From Peterkaempfera bronchialis (GTDB lineage: Bacteria; Actinomycetota; Actinomycetes; Streptomycetales; Streptomycetaceae): DNA of 64,000 bases. Of the stretch, positions 8,587 to 17,625 are shown in pieces. The translations under genes were made by a program, and so were the position numbers. Position 1 is the stretch's first letter, and every line of letters starts with the position of its first letter. The notes beneath the pieces are model-generated. The model had not been told where the DNA came from. It ran no database searches and saw only the letters and a list, made by a program, of their open reading frames with translations. The DNA is taken from the NCBI RefSeq assembly GCF_003258605.2, contig NZ_CP031264.1, forward strand, positions 5,456,001 through 5,520,000. The letters run 5' to 3'.

Positions 8587-9288
8587 ATGACCACCGCACC
8601 CCGCCGACCCCGCCACCCCATCCACCCCGCCGTCCGCCGCTGGTGGCCCCTGCTGCTGGGCGTACCGCTGGGCGCCGCCGCAGGTGGCGGCTATGCCATG
8701 GCCGCCGGCCCCGCCTACACCGCGCACGCCTATCTGGTGGCCGTGCCGCAGGAGAACGCGGACTCCGGCGCGGCGGTCGGCTTCGCCCAGGCGTACGGGC
8801 GGCTGGTGACCCAGCCCCAGGTGCTGCACCTCGCCGCCGCCGCAGCCGGGACCTCGGCCGAGGCGCTGGCCGACCGGGTGAGCGGCACCACCTCGCCGGA
8901 CGCCCCGATGATCGAGGTCAGCGGCACCGCCGCCACCCCGCAGAGGGCGGCCGGAGCGGCCGACGCGGTGGCCCGCGCCCTGGTCACCCTCGCCGATGCG
9001 AGCACCGAGGCCACCCGGATGAAGCTGGTCACCTTGGCCTCCGCCGTCGCCCCGGACAGGCCCGCCACGCCCGTGCCGGGGCTGGACATCGCCGTGGGCG
9101 CAGCGTCCGGCCTGCTGCTCGGGGGCCTGCTGATGGCGACCCGGCAGGGGACGACGGCCCAAGCCGATGCAGCAGCAGCGGCTGCCCTGCCCCTCCCCGA
9201 GCAGCCCACCGAGCCCACCGAGCCCACCAAGCCCACCAAGCCCACCAAGCCCACCAGGCCCACCACCCCGGCACGGAGCCGAGCGTGA
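8587..9288 (+). CDS. Wzz/chain-length-determinant-like membrane protein
   Basis: A 233-residue protein with a transmembrane helix near residues 20-43, an extracytoplasmic helical region (VPQENADSGAAVGFAQAYG...), and a second helix near 172-192. This is the layout of polysaccharide co-polymerases that set chain length. It lacks a fused tyrosine kinase domain, and no separate kinase is adjacent. The cytoplasmic C-terminus carries a PT(E/K) repeat (DNA 9205-9272). Start: ATG 8587, preceded by GAGCAGGACCCGAG. It ends inside the start of the next gene (GTGA). Confidence 0.75.
   Translation: MTTAPRRPRHPIHPAVRRWWPLLLGVPLGAAAGGGYAMAAGPAYTAHAYLVAVPQENADSGAAVGFAQAYGRLVTQPQVLHLAAAAAGTSAEALADRVSGTTSPDAPMIEVSGTAATPQRAAGAADAVARALVTLADASTEATRMKLVTLASAVAPDRPATPVPGLDIAVGAASGLLLGGLLMATRQGTTAQADAAAAAALPLPEQPTEPTEPTKPTKPTKPTRPTTPARSRA
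9205..9272 (+). repeat. 9-bp tandem repeat encoding PTE/PTK triplets
   Basis: About seven copies of CCCACC(G/A)AG run in frame at the end of the Wzz-like gene and give a Pro-Thr-Glu/Lys tail that changes from acidic to basic. Such tracts change copy number readily. Confidence 0.85.
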
Positions 9289-10427
9289 CGGAGGAGCACT
9301 GGTCGGCCGAAGTGCGCCGCGACGACGGCGCCTTGCGGCAGCTCGCCGCCGAGTGGGACGACCTGGCGGCCCGCTGCCGTACGGCCACCTCCTTCCAGTC
9401 CGCAGCCTGGCTGACCTCCTGGTGGCACGCCTACGGCAGCCCCGGCCGACTCCGGCTGCTGCTGGTCCGCCGCGACGGACGGCTGGTCGCCGGGGCCGCC
9501 CTGACGGTCCGCTACCGCCCGTACCCGGTGCTGGTACCGGTCGGTGCCGGGCTGAGCGACTACGCCGACGTCCTGCTGGACGACGCCTGCGCCGACCGCG
9601 CCGCCGCCGAGCTGGCCGCGATCCTCCCGGCGCACCGCGCCTGGGCGGTAGCGGATCTGCGCGAGGTGCGCCCCGACGGCGCCGCGCAGCGGCTGCTCGC
9701 CCACTGGCCCGGCCGCCGCGGCCGACTGCCCGACTCGGTCTGCCAGCACCTCCCCGCGCTGCCCATGGAGGAGCTGCTGCGCCGCCTCCCGGGCCGCACC
9801 GCGCAGCGCAGCCGGGTCAAGCAGCGCAAGCTGGCGGAGGCGGGGGTGGCGGTCCGGGAGACCCCGGTCGGGGAGGTGCCCGAGGCGGTGGGGGCGCTGC
9901 TGCGCCTGCACGCGTTGCAGTGGCGCGGGCGCGGCGCCACCCCCGAGCACCTGGGTGAGCGTTTCGCGCTCCATCTGCGGGAGGCGGTGCACGGCATGGT
10001 CGCGGCGGGTCGGGCCTCCGTCCAGGAGTACCGCCTGGACGGCGAGTTGGTCGCGGTGAACGTACTGCTGCTCTCGCCCCGCCTGGCCGGTCTCTACCTG
10101 TACGGCGCCCATCCGAGCCTGCGGCGGCGGCTGGACATCGCGGGCCTGCTCTTCGGCGAGTCCCTGGCCCGTACGCTGCGCGACGGAGTGCCGGTGCTGA
10201 GCCTGCTGCGCGGCTCCGAGCCGTACAAGCAGCGGTGGCGCCCGGACCAGGACCGCAATCAGCGCCTGGTGTTCGGCGGCGGGCGGTTCGCCCCGGCGGC
10301 GGTGCTGCACCTCGGCGCGGTGCGGCTGCGCGCCGCAGCGGTGCGGACGGCCCGGGTCCGGCTGCCCTGGCTGGCCCGGGTCCGCACCCGGCTGCGCGAG
10401 CTGCGCTCCGCCGCCGCGGGGGACTAG
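9285..10427 (+). CDS. GNAT acyltransferase of the CelD/BcsL type
   Basis: A 380-residue double-GNAT protein of the kind found in cellulose and EPS clusters. Landmarks are FQSAAWLTSWWHAYG near residues 36-50, VGAGLSDYADVLLDD, RTAQRSRVKQRKLAEAGV and the C-terminal acetyl-CoA fold around EYRLDGELVAVNVLLLSP and GSEPYKQRW. It probably acylates a sugar or lipid intermediate of this polymer; the substrate is unknown. GTG 9285 overlaps the previous stop. Its last 4 nt overlap the convergent glycosidase, so the EPS operon ends here without room for a terminator. Confidence 0.85.
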   Translation: MTEEHWSAEVRRDDGALRQLAAEWDDLAARCRTATSFQSAAWLTSWWHAYGSPGRLRLLLVRRDGRLVAGAALTVRYRPYPVLVPVGAGLSDYADVLLDDACADRAAAELAAILPAHRAWAVADLREVRPDGAAQRLLAHWPGRRGRLPDSVCQHLPALPMEELLRRLPGRTAQRSRVKQRKLAEAGVAVRETPVGEVPEAVGALLRLHALQWRGRGATPEHLGERFALHLREAVHGMVAAGRASVQEYRLDGELVAVNVLLLSPRLAGLYLYGAHPSLRRRLDIAGLLFGESLARTLRDGVPVLSLLRGSEPYKQRWRPDQDRNQRLVFGGGRFAPAAVLHLGAVRLRAAAVRTARVRLPWLARVRTRLRELRSAAAGD

Positions 10428-11464
10428 CCCCGGCGCCCCGACATCAGCTCCCGGTACACCCGGCTGGAGCGCGGGTTCTCGGCGCACTGCCAGAAGCCGT
10501 GCGGGCAGTAGTCGGTGGCGGTCTGGTAGAGGGTGTCGTGGGTGCGGATCCAGCGCACCATGCGGCGGACGAACTCCGGGTCGTCCCCGTACTGGAAGAG
10601 CCCCCACTCCGGGTACGACACCGGCTTGCCGTGCGCGGCGGCGAACTCCACCTGGTGGCGCAGCCCATAGGGCTGGTCCACATAGTCGTCGAAGGTGCGG
10701 CCGGGCGGCTGGTCGTAGCTGTCCATGCCGATGATGTCGACCACGTCGTCGCCCGGGTAGCAGCGGGTCCAGGGGACGGCGTCCAGGCCCCGGCTGGGCG
10801 CGAAGTCGAAGCGGAACCGCTGGCCGGGCACCGAGCGCATCACCTCCACGATCCGCCGCCAGTACGCCCGCCAGGCGTCCGGGTCGGGGGCGCAGCGGTG
10901 GGTGTAGGTGGTGCCGTTCATCTCCCAGCCGAGCACCAGCACGGTGTCGGTGGCGCCGAGGGTGACCAGGTTCCGGGCCAGCCGCAGGAAGTGCCGGTCG
11001 AACTCGCCGTCCGCGCCTTGGTGGATCAGCTCCCGTACCTGGTCGTCATCGAGCCGGTCCTCGTTGCGGGCCTGCATCGGCACGCCCAGGACCAGCATCC
11101 GGTCGGGCCGGGCGAGCCGCCAGCGGCTCCACAGCGGCAGCGCGGGGGTGCTGCCCTCGATGTCGGTCCAGTGGTTGCCCGGGAGGTAGGTGTGGCCCAC
11201 CCGGATGTCGGCCCCGCGCAGCCAGGCGGCCAGCGGCGCGATGGCGTTGACGCCGTCCGACCCGGAGCCGAGGAAGGCCCCGAAGGGCACCTTGTGCTCG
11301 GGGACGACGGTGGGGTGGGGGCCGTCGCCGAGGGGCAGTTCGTCGGACGAGGAGGCGTGCGGCGCGGCGTACGGCCGGTCGGTCCGCTCGGCGGCGAGGG
11401 GCGCGCTGGCGGCGGCGAACAGCAGCAGGCTGGCGGCGGCCAGCGCCAGGCGGCCGAGCGGCAT
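10424..11464 (-). CDS. Secreted GH26-like endo-glycosidase (mannanase-type)
   Basis: A 346-residue protein with an Ala/Leu-rich signal peptide (MPLGRLALAAASLLLFAAAS). The (beta/alpha)8 core shows LGWEMNGTTYTH, which carries the likely acid/base Glu, and SYPEWGLFQYGDD, which carries the likely nucleophile Glu, as in family 26 beta-mannanases. ATG 11464 is preferred because AGGAG lies 5 nt upstream; a GTG at 11470 would overlap that ribosome-binding site. Being convergent with the EPS genes, it may trim or release the secreted polymer, hinting at beta-mannosyl linkages. The substrate is inferred. Confidence 0.8.
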   Translation of the reverse strand: MPLGRLALAAASLLLFAAASAPLAAERTDRPYAAPHASSSDELPLGDGPHPTVVPEHKVPFGAFLGSGSDGVNAIAPLAAWLRGADIRVGHTYLPGNHWTDIEGSTPALPLWSRWRLARPDRMLVLGVPMQARNEDRLDDDQVRELIHQGADGEFDRHFLRLARNLVTLGATDTVLVLGWEMNGTTYTHRCAPDPDAWRAYWRRIVEVMRSVPGQRFRFDFAPSRGLDAVPWTRCYPGDDVVDIIGMDSYDQPPGRTFDDYVDQPYGLRHQVEFAAAHGKPVSYPEWGLFQYGDDPEFVRRMVRWIRTHDTLYQTATDYCPHGFWQCAENPRSSRVYRELMSGRRG

Positions 11465-11703
11465 CGTCACTCCTGAGGGGGTCTGCGGACGGTGCCGACG
11501 ACAGTAATCCGCCTTCCACGCAAAGGTGGTGATTTACCCTCATGGCGGATAGCAGCCGACACTTTCGAATGAACGGCCCGCCGCCCCCGCCCCGGTGCGC
11601 CCCCGACACCGGGCGCGCGGCCCGCGACGTCCTGACCGAAAGCCCGTGCGGCGGTTACCGTGGCCGGAAGCGAAGACCCACGACCCGAGGGGGCCGCGCG
11701 GCC

Positions 11704-13071
11704 ATGACGGAGACCGCCCGGGAGGCACAGCCCGGCGCCGGAGATGCGCTGCTCTGCGAGGAGGCCGTCCGGTTCACCTCGGAGCTGATCCGCATCGACA
11801 CCAGCAACCGGGGCGGCGGCGACTGCCGGGAGCGCCCCGCCGCCGAGTATGTCGCCGGGCTGCTCGCCGAGGCCGGACTGGAGCCGCTGCTGCTGGAGTC
11901 CGCCCCGGGCCGGGCCAATGTCGTCGCCCGGATCGAGGGCACCGAACCCGCGCTGCCCGCCCTGCTCGTCCACGGCCATCTGGACGTGGTCCCCGCCGAG
12001 GCCGCCGACTGGGCCGTGCCGCCGTTCTCCGGAGACATCCGCGACGGCGAGGTCTGGGGGCGCGGCGCCATCGACATGAAGAGCATGGACGCGATGGTGG
12101 TCGCCGTCGCCCGCGCCTGGGCCCGCACCGGCCGCCGCCCCCGCCGGGACCTGGTGCTGGCCTTCACCGCCGACGAGGAGGACAGCGCCGAGGCCGGTTC
12201 CGCCTGGCTGGCCGAGCACCATGCCGGCCTCTTCGCCGGGTGCACCGAGGCCGTCGGCGAGTCCGGCGGCTACACCGTGCACACCGCCGCCGGGCAGCGC
12301 CTCTACCCGGTCGCCGCCGGGGAGCGCGGCACCGCCTGGCTGCGGCTCACCGCCAACGGCCGCGCCGGGCACGGCTCCAAGCCCAACGGGGCCAACGCGG
12401 TCACCCGGCTCTCCGCCGCCATGGCCAGGATCGGCGCCCACCGCTGGCCGGTGCGGATCACCCCGACCGTACGGGCCGCCCTGCTCGCCCTCGCCGAGGC
12501 CACCGCCACCCCGCTGGACCCGGCCTGTCTGGACGACCCCACGGGCGCCGGGGTGGACGCCTTTGTGTCCCGGCTGGACCCGGCCGCCGCCGAACTGGTC
12601 GACGGCACCCTGCGCCACAGCGCCAACCCGACCATCCTCCAGGCCGGTTACAAGGTGAACGTCATCCCCGGCTCGGCCACCGGCGCCGTCGACGGGCGGG
12701 TGCTGCCCGGCGGCGAGGAGGAGTTCCGCGCCACCCTGGACCGGCTCACCGGGCCCGACGTGGACTGGGCCTACCAGCACCGGGAGATCCCCCTCCAGGC
12801 GCCGGTCGACAGCCCCGCCTTCGCCGCGATGCGCGATGCGCTGCTGGCCCACGACCCGGGCGCCCATGTGGTGCCGTACGCCATGTCCGGCGGCACCGAC
12901 GCCAAGCAGTTCTCCCGCCTGGGCATCGCCGGGTACGGCTTCTCCCCGCTGCGGCTGCCGCCCGGCTTCGACTTCCACGGCCTCTACCACGGCGTGGACG
13001 AGCGGGTGCCCGTGGACGCCCTGCACTTCGGCGTCCGCGTCCTGGACCGCTTCCTCTCCACTGTCGGCTGA
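11704..13071 (+). CDS. M20-family metallopeptidase (dipeptidase/deacylase type)
   Basis: A 455-residue zinc amidohydrolase of the M20/ArgE-DapE superfamily. Metal and catalytic motifs appear in order: HGHLDVVP (metal His and catalytic Asp), GRGAIDMKS (bridging Asp) and FTADEED (catalytic Glu, metal Glu), then a dimerisation domain beginning near NGRAGHGS, and the C-terminal GGTDAKQF. It is cytoplasmic and probably hydrolyses a dipeptide or N-acyl amino acid; the substrate is not readable. A peptidase gene follows 23 nt later, so the two are likely co-transcribed. GAGGGGG precedes the chosen ATG. Confidence 0.88.
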   Translation: MTETAREAQPGAGDALLCEEAVRFTSELIRIDTSNRGGGDCRERPAAEYVAGLLAEAGLEPLLLESAPGRANVVARIEGTEPALPALLVHGHLDVVPAEAADWAVPPFSGDIRDGEVWGRGAIDMKSMDAMVVAVARAWARTGRRPRRDLVLAFTADEEDSAEAGSAWLAEHHAGLFAGCTEAVGESGGYTVHTAAGQRLYPVAAGERGTAWLRLTANGRAGHGSKPNGANAVTRLSAAMARIGAHRWPVRITPTVRAALLALAEATATPLDPACLDDPTGAGVDAFVSRLDPAAAELVDGTLRHSANPTILQAGYKVNVIPGSATGAVDGRVLPGGEEEFRATLDRLTGPDVDWAYQHREIPLQAPVDSPAFAAMRDALLAHDPGAHVVPYAMSGGTDAKQFSRLGIAGYGFSPLRLPPGFDFHGLYHGVDERVPVDALHFGVRVLDRFLSTVG

Positions 13072-13094
13072 CCCGGAAGGCGGACCCGACCCCC

Positions 13095-15086
13095 ATGACC
13101 ACCACTGCCCCCTACGGCACCTGGACCTCCCCGATCACCGCCCAGCACGCCGCCGCCCACGGCGGGCGGCCCGACTGGGTGCGCACCGTCGGCGACGAGG
13201 TCTGGTGGACCGAGCCGCGCCCCGCCGAGGACGGCCGGGCCACCCTGGTCCGCCGCCGCGCCGACGGCACCACCGAGACGCTGCTGCCCGCGCCGTGGAA
13301 CCTCCGCAGCCGGGTCATCGAGTACGGCGGCATGCCGTGGACCGCGCTCCCCGCCACCGCCGGGCGCGGCCCCGTCGCCGTCTTCAGCCACTTCGCCGAC
13401 CAGCGGCTGTACCGCCATGAGCCGGACACCCCCGGCGCCGCCCCGCAGCCCCTCACCCCCGCCCCCGACCGGCCCGCCGGACTGCGCTACGCCGACCCGG
13501 TGATCGCCCCCGGCGGCGCCGAGGTCTGGTGCGTACGGGAGTCCTTCCACGGCCCCGGCCCCACCGATCTGCGGCGCAGCCTGGTCGCCGTACCGCTGGA
13601 CGGCTCCGCCGCCGACGACCCGTCAGCGGTACGGGAACTCCTGGCCGACCGGCACTTCGTCACCGGCCCCCGGATCTCCCCGGACGGCCGCCGCGCCGCC
13701 TGGATCGGCTGGGAGCACCCCGCGATGCCCTGGGACGGCACCGAACTGCGGATCGCCGACCTCGCCCCCGACGGCACCCTCACCCGCCCCCGCACGGTGG
13801 CCGGCGGCCCCGACGAGGCCGTCTGCCAGGCCGAATGGCTGGACGACCGCACCCTGGTCGCCGCCACCGACCCCGGCGGCTGGTGGAACCTGTACCGCAT
13901 CGACACCGAGACCGGCGAGGCGGTGGCACTGCTCCCCGCCGAGGAGGAGTACGGCGGCCCGCTCTGGCGGATCGGCCAGCGCTGGTTCGCCGTGCTGCCG
14001 GACGGCCGGATCGCGGTCACCCACGGCCGCTCCAGCTGGCGGCTCGGCGTACTGGACCCCGCCGACGGCACCCTCACCGACGTGCCCGGGCCCTGGACCG
14101 AGTGGGCCGCCACGCTGGACGCCCACGACGGCCGGATCACCGCCGTCGCCGCCGGACCGGACCGGGGCTGGGAGGTCGTCGGGATCGACCCGGACGACCT
14201 CACCGCCACCGTCATCGGCCACCCGCACACCGAGACCGTCGACCCCCGCCACCTGCCCGCACCGCAGGCCCGTACCTTCACCGGCCCCGGTGGCCGCGAG
14301 GTGCACGCCCACCTCTACCCGCCGCGCAACCCCGACCACACCGCCCCGCCCGGCGAACTGCCGCCGTATGTCGTCTTCGCCCACGGCGGACCGACCAGCC
14401 GCACCCCCATGGTGCTCGACCTGGAGATCGGCTACTTCACCAGCCGGGGCATCGGCGTGGTCGCGGTCGACTACGGCGGCTCCACCGGCCACGGCCGCGA
14501 CTACCGCAACCGGCTGCGCGGGCAGTGGGGCGTGGTGGACGTCGAGGACTGCGCCGCCGCCGCCCGCGCCCTGGTCGCCGAAGGGCTCGCCGACCCGCGC
14601 CGACTGGCCATCCGGGGCGGCAGTGCGGGCGGCTGGACCACCGCCGCCTCGCTCACCGCCATCCCCGGCCTCTACCGCTGCGGCGCCATCTACTACCCGG
14701 TGCTCGACCTCACCGGCTGGAGCAACGCCGGCGAGACCCATGACTTCGAGTCCCGCTACCTGGACACCCTGGTCGGCCCGCTGCCCGAGGCCGCCGACCG
14801 CTACCGCGACCGCTCCCCGCTCACCCATGCCGACCGGCTCACCGCGCCCTTCCTGCTGCTCCAGGGGCTGGACGACGTCATCTGCCCGCCCAGCCAGGCC
14901 GAACGCCTGCTGGACCGGATCGCCGGGCGCGGCGTCCCGCACAGCTACCTCACCTTCCCCGGCGAAGGCCACGGCTTCCGCCGCGCCGACAGCGTCACCA
15001 CCGCCCTCGAAGCCGAACTCGCCCTCTACGCCCACGCCTTCGCCCTCCGCCGCGACGACCTCACCCCCCTCGACCTCCACAGCTGA
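13095..15086 (+). CDS. S9-family prolyl oligopeptidase/acylaminoacyl peptidase
   Basis: A 663-residue serine peptidase with an N-terminal beta-propeller (about residues 30-390) and a C-terminal alpha/beta hydrolase domain. The triad is visible: Ser510 in GGSAGG, Asp593 or Asp594 in LQGLDDVI, and His626 in GEGHGF. An oxyanion-hole-like HGGPTSR precedes them. It should cleave short peptides that fit through the propeller. No signal peptide is present. It lies 23 nt after the M20 peptidase, suggesting a two-gene peptide-catabolism unit. Confidence 0.9.
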   Translation: MTTTAPYGTWTSPITAQHAAAHGGRPDWVRTVGDEVWWTEPRPAEDGRATLVRRRADGTTETLLPAPWNLRSRVIEYGGMPWTALPATAGRGPVAVFSHFADQRLYRHEPDTPGAAPQPLTPAPDRPAGLRYADPVIAPGGAEVWCVRESFHGPGPTDLRRSLVAVPLDGSAADDPSAVRELLADRHFVTGPRISPDGRRAAWIGWEHPAMPWDGTELRIADLAPDGTLTRPRTVAGGPDEAVCQAEWLDDRTLVAATDPGGWWNLYRIDTETGEAVALLPAEEEYGGPLWRIGQRWFAVLPDGRIAVTHGRSSWRLGVLDPADGTLTDVPGPWTEWAATLDAHDGRITAVAAGPDRGWEVVGIDPDDLTATVIGHPHTETVDPRHLPAPQARTFTGPGGREVHAHLYPPRNPDHTAPPGELPPYVVFAHGGPTSRTPMVLDLEIGYFTSRGIGVVAVDYGGSTGHGRDYRNRLRGQWGVVDVEDCAAAARALVAEGLADPRRLAIRGGSAGGWTTAASLTAIPGLYRCGAIYYPVLDLTGWSNAGETHDFESRYLDTLVGPLPEAADRYRDRSPLTHADRLTAPFLLLQGLDDVICPPSQAERLLDRIAGRGVPHSYLTFPGEGHGFRRADSVTTALEAELALYAHAFALRRDDLTPLDLHS

Positions 15087-15440
15087 CCCCACCCACCCCC
15101 GCCCCGGCTGCCACCTCCGGCCCCGGCCCCGGCCCTCGCCCTCGGCCCCTGACCTCGGCCTCCGCCCGCGCCCCCGACCTCCGACCCCCGGCCTCCGACC
15201 CCCGGCCGCTACCTCCGGCCTCCGCTTCCGCCCCTGACCCCGCCCACCCCCGACCCCCGACCCCGGCCTCCGCCTCCCGCCTCCCGTCTCCGACCTCCGC
15301 CTCCGCCTCCCGTCTCCGACCTCCGCCTCCGCCTCCCGCCTCCGACCTCCGCCTCCGCCTCCCGTCTCGCCTCCGCCTCCGCCTCCGCCTCCCGTCTCGC
15401 CTCCGCCTCCGATCCCCGCCCCCGACAGGAGCCCCGCCGT
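15087..15440. repeat. Pyrimidine-rich low-complexity intergenic tract
   Basis: This 354-bp gap is almost entirely C-rich. From about 15250 to 15415 it consists of degenerate units of CTCCGCCTCC, CGTCTCCGAC and GCCTCCGC in varying order. The minus strand stays open through it only because the repeat lacks stops; I see no gene. The last 20 bp hold the AGGAG ribosome-binding site of the next gene. The purine-rich complement could form triplex or slipped structures. Confidence 0.85.
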
Positions 15441-16382
15441 ATGAACCGCCCCGTCCGCCCGCTCGTCCGGCCCCGGCGGCTGGTGCCCGGAGACCGGGTG
15501 GCCGTCGTCGCCCCCAGCGGCACGGTCCCCGCCGACCGGCTGGAGCTGGGGTGCGGCATCCTGCGCTCCTGGGGCCTGGAGGTGGAGGTGGCCCCGCAGG
15601 TGCCGGCGAGCGAACCGACCCTGCGCTACCTCGCCGGAGCCGACGCCGACCGGGCCCGCGACCTGGAACGGGCCTGGCTCGACCCCGGCATCGCGGCGGT
15701 CGTCTGCGCACGCGGCGGCTACGGTGTCCAGCGCATGGTCGACCTGCTGGACTGGGAGGCCATGCGGGCCGTACCGCCCAAGGCGTTCATCGGCTACAGC
15801 GACATCACCGTGCTGCACGAGGCGTTCGCCGTCCGCCTCGGCCTGGCCACCCTGCACGGCCCGATGGCGGCCTCCCTCACCTTCGTCAAGGACGTCCCCA
15901 CCGCCGAGCACCTGCGCCGCACCCTGCTGGAGCCGGACACCGTACGGACCCTCACCTCGGCGACCGCCGGGACGCTGCTTCCCGGCCGGGCCCACGGCAT
16001 CACCGCCGGCGGCTGCCTCAGCCTGCTCGCCGCCGAACGCGGCACCCCCCACGCCCGGCCCTCCTTCGCCGGGGCGATCCTGCTGCTGGAGGACGTCGGC
16101 GAGGACCTCTACCGGCTGGACCGGCTGCTCACCCAGCTGCTCCGCTCCGGCGCCCTGGACGGGGTCGCCGGGATCGCGCTGGGCTCCTGGGCGGAGTGCC
16201 GCCCGGCCGACCGCATCCGCGACCTGATGCTGGACCGCCTGGGGCCGCTCGGCGTCCCCGTCGTCTGGGAGCTGGGCTTCGGCCACGGCCCGACCACCCT
16301 CACCGTGCCGCTGGGCGTCCCCGCCGTACTGGACGCCGACGCCGCCACCCTCACCCTGGACGTCCCCGCGCTGGCCGGGTAG
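15441..16382 (+). CDS. S66-family LD-carboxypeptidase (MccF/LdcA type)
   Basis: A 313-residue serine carboxypeptidase of family S66, which trims L,D-peptide bonds in recycled muropeptides or, in MccF relatives, inactivates peptide-nucleotide antibiotics. The N-terminus reads GDRVAVVAPSGTV. CARGGYGVQRMVDLLDW matches the conserved arginine/glycine loop, and FIGYSDITVLH carries the nucleophile Ser. C-terminal Glu and His are expected in LLLEDVGEDLYR and ELGFGHGP. No signal peptide, so cytoplasmic. Only 9 bp separate it from the convergent metalloprotease gene. Confidence 0.9.
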   Translation: MNRPVRPLVRPRRLVPGDRVAVVAPSGTVPADRLELGCGILRSWGLEVEVAPQVPASEPTLRYLAGADADRARDLERAWLDPGIAAVVCARGGYGVQRMVDLLDWEAMRAVPPKAFIGYSDITVLHEAFAVRLGLATLHGPMAASLTFVKDVPTAEHLRRTLLEPDTVRTLTSATAGTLLPGRAHGITAGGCLSLLAAERGTPHARPSFAGAILLLEDVGEDLYRLDRLLTQLLRSGALDGVAGIALGSWAECRPADRIRDLMLDRLGPLGVPVVWELGFGHGPTTLTVPLGVPAVLDADAATLTLDVPALAG

Positions 16383-16391
16383 CGGCGGGCG

Positions 16392-17294
16392 TCAGCGGCC
16401 GACGAAGGTGTCGCAGCGGGCCATGTCACCGGTGGTGTACCCGGTGGTGAACCACTGCTGCCGCTGCGCCGACGAGCCATGCGTCCAGGTGTCGGGGGTG
16501 ACCCGGCCCTGGAAGCGCTGCTGGATGCGGTCGTCGCCGACCGCCGCCGCCGCGTCCAGGCCGTCCGCGATGTCCTCCCGGGTCAGCCTCTTGATCAGCG
16601 GCCGGCCGGTGGACGCCTGCGGGGTGGTCGCCGCGTGGTGGGCCCACACCCCGGCGTAGCAGTCGGCCTGGAGCTCCAGCCGCACCGAGGCGCTGTCCGC
16701 GCCCTCGCGGTCGTTCCCCACCCGGTCCATGGTGCCCAGCAGGGTCTGGATGTGGTGCCCGTACTCATGGGCCACCACATACGCCTGCGCGAACGGGCCG
16801 CCCTTGGCTCCGAAGGTGCTGCGCAGCTCGCCGAAGAAGTCCAGGTCCAGGTAGGCCTTGCGGTCGCCGGGGCAGTAGAAGGGGCCGACGGCGGAGGTGG
16901 CGGAGCCGCAGGCGGTGGAGACCTGCTTGGTGAAGAACACCGTCGGGGCGCTCTGATACCGGCTGCCCCGGCTGCGGAACTCGTCCGCCCAGAACCCCTG
17001 CACGCTGTTGACCACCGCGAGGATGCGGCAGTCGTCCTTGGTGTTGGCGTCCGCGCCGCTACGGCAGGTGCGGCGCAGCTCGTCGTTGGTGGCGGGCCGC
17101 CCGGAGAGCCCGGCGGAGGTGCCCCCGGAGCTGCCGGTCAGCCCCAGCTTGTCGGGGCTGACGCCGAGGAAGAGGGCGAGCAGCAGCCCGATGATGCCCA
17201 GGGCCCCGCCGCCCAGCGCGATCTGCCCGCCGGACACGCCGCGCCGGTCCTCCACCTGGGAGGCGTCCAGCTCGGCCTCGTCGTCGAACTGCAT
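16392..17294 (-). CDS. Neutral zinc metallopeptidase, YpfJ-like, membrane-anchored
   Basis: A 300-residue protein with a cytoplasmic N-terminus, one transmembrane helix (about residues 26-44, [17 protein letters not shown]) and an extracytoplasmic zincin domain. The zinc motif HEYGHH is followed by [14 protein letters not shown], which supplies the third ligand Glu. Several cysteines (for example in [13 protein letters not shown] and [13 protein letters not shown]) suggest disulfides, fitting an outside location. Function in the family is poorly known. GAGGTGGA precedes the ATG. Confidence 0.87.
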   Translation of the reverse strand: MQFDDEAELDASQVEDRRGVSGGQIALGGGALGIIGLLLALFLGVSPDKLGLTGSSGGTSAGLSGRPATNDELRRTCRSGADANTKDDCRILAVVNSVQGFWADEFRSRGSRYQSAPTVFFTKQVSTACGSATSAVGPFYCPGDRKAYLDLDFFGELRSTFGAKGGPFAQAYVVAHEYGHHIQTLLGTMDRVGNDREGADSASVRLELQADCYAGVWAHHAATTPQASTGRPLIKRLTREDIADGLDAAAAVGDDRIQQRFQGRVTPDTWTHGSSAQRQQWFTTGYTTGDMARCDTFVGR

Positions 17295-17601
17295 TCTGTT
17301 CCACCTCGGTAACAGCCCGTGCCCGTGCCCGGGCGCATCGCGTCCGCCGTCCGGACCCGCCTGTGGGGCGGATTCCCGGCTGCCGTACGGGCCTCGCCGC
17401 AGCTTCGCTCCGGGCGTGACCGCACGTCGCTGCGCATCCTATCGTCGCGAACGGCCCTGCTCACGGCTGCCGTTGCGGCCGGTTCGGCGGCCCGGCGGGG
17501 TGGCTGGCGGGGCGGGCGGTGGGCGGGCGGTGAGGCGGGCGGTGGGCGGGCGGCGGGTAAATCCTCCGGGGCCGCTTCCGCCGGGCGGTAGACTGACCCG
17601 C
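17295..17601. other. Divergent noncoding region with G-rich repeat
   Basis: The region between the metallopeptidase start and the ABC-F leader ORF contains no credible gene. Its right half (17497-17557) is a guanine-rich repeat with nine or more runs of three to four G, including four degenerate copies of GGGCGGGCGGT. The + strand could fold into G-quadruplexes just upstream of the leader promoter. Confidence 0.7.
17589..17594 (+). promoter_or_regulatory. putative -10 box of the ABC-F leader transcript
   Basis: TAGACT sits 7 nt before the ATG of the short leader ORF at 17602, predicting a leaderless start. The region 17-18 nt further upstream has no TTGACA-like hexamer. Confidence 0.4.
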
Positions 17602-17625
17602 ATGGCTGTTCTCTCCGGGCATTAG
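17602..17625 (+). CDS. Seven-codon leader ORF (MAVLSGH) upstream of ABC-F gene
   Basis: ATG GCT GTT CTC TCC GGG CAT TAG starts where a TAGACT-driven transcript would begin and ends 111 nt before the ABC-F ATG. ABC-F resistance genes in Gram-positive bacteria are often induced by ribosome stalling on such upstream ORFs. The 111-nt spacer is GC-rich and can form hairpins around CGGGGCCG. That this peptide is translated, and that it regulates, is inference from position and start context. Confidence 0.45.
   Translation: MAVLSGH

Noticed and set aside
13623..16286. Very long minus-strand open frame (about 890 codons) across the S9 peptidase and the C-rich gap
   Set aside because: It is antisense to two well-supported genes, is Gly/Ala/Val-rich without any domain, and stays open only because of GC-rich third positions.
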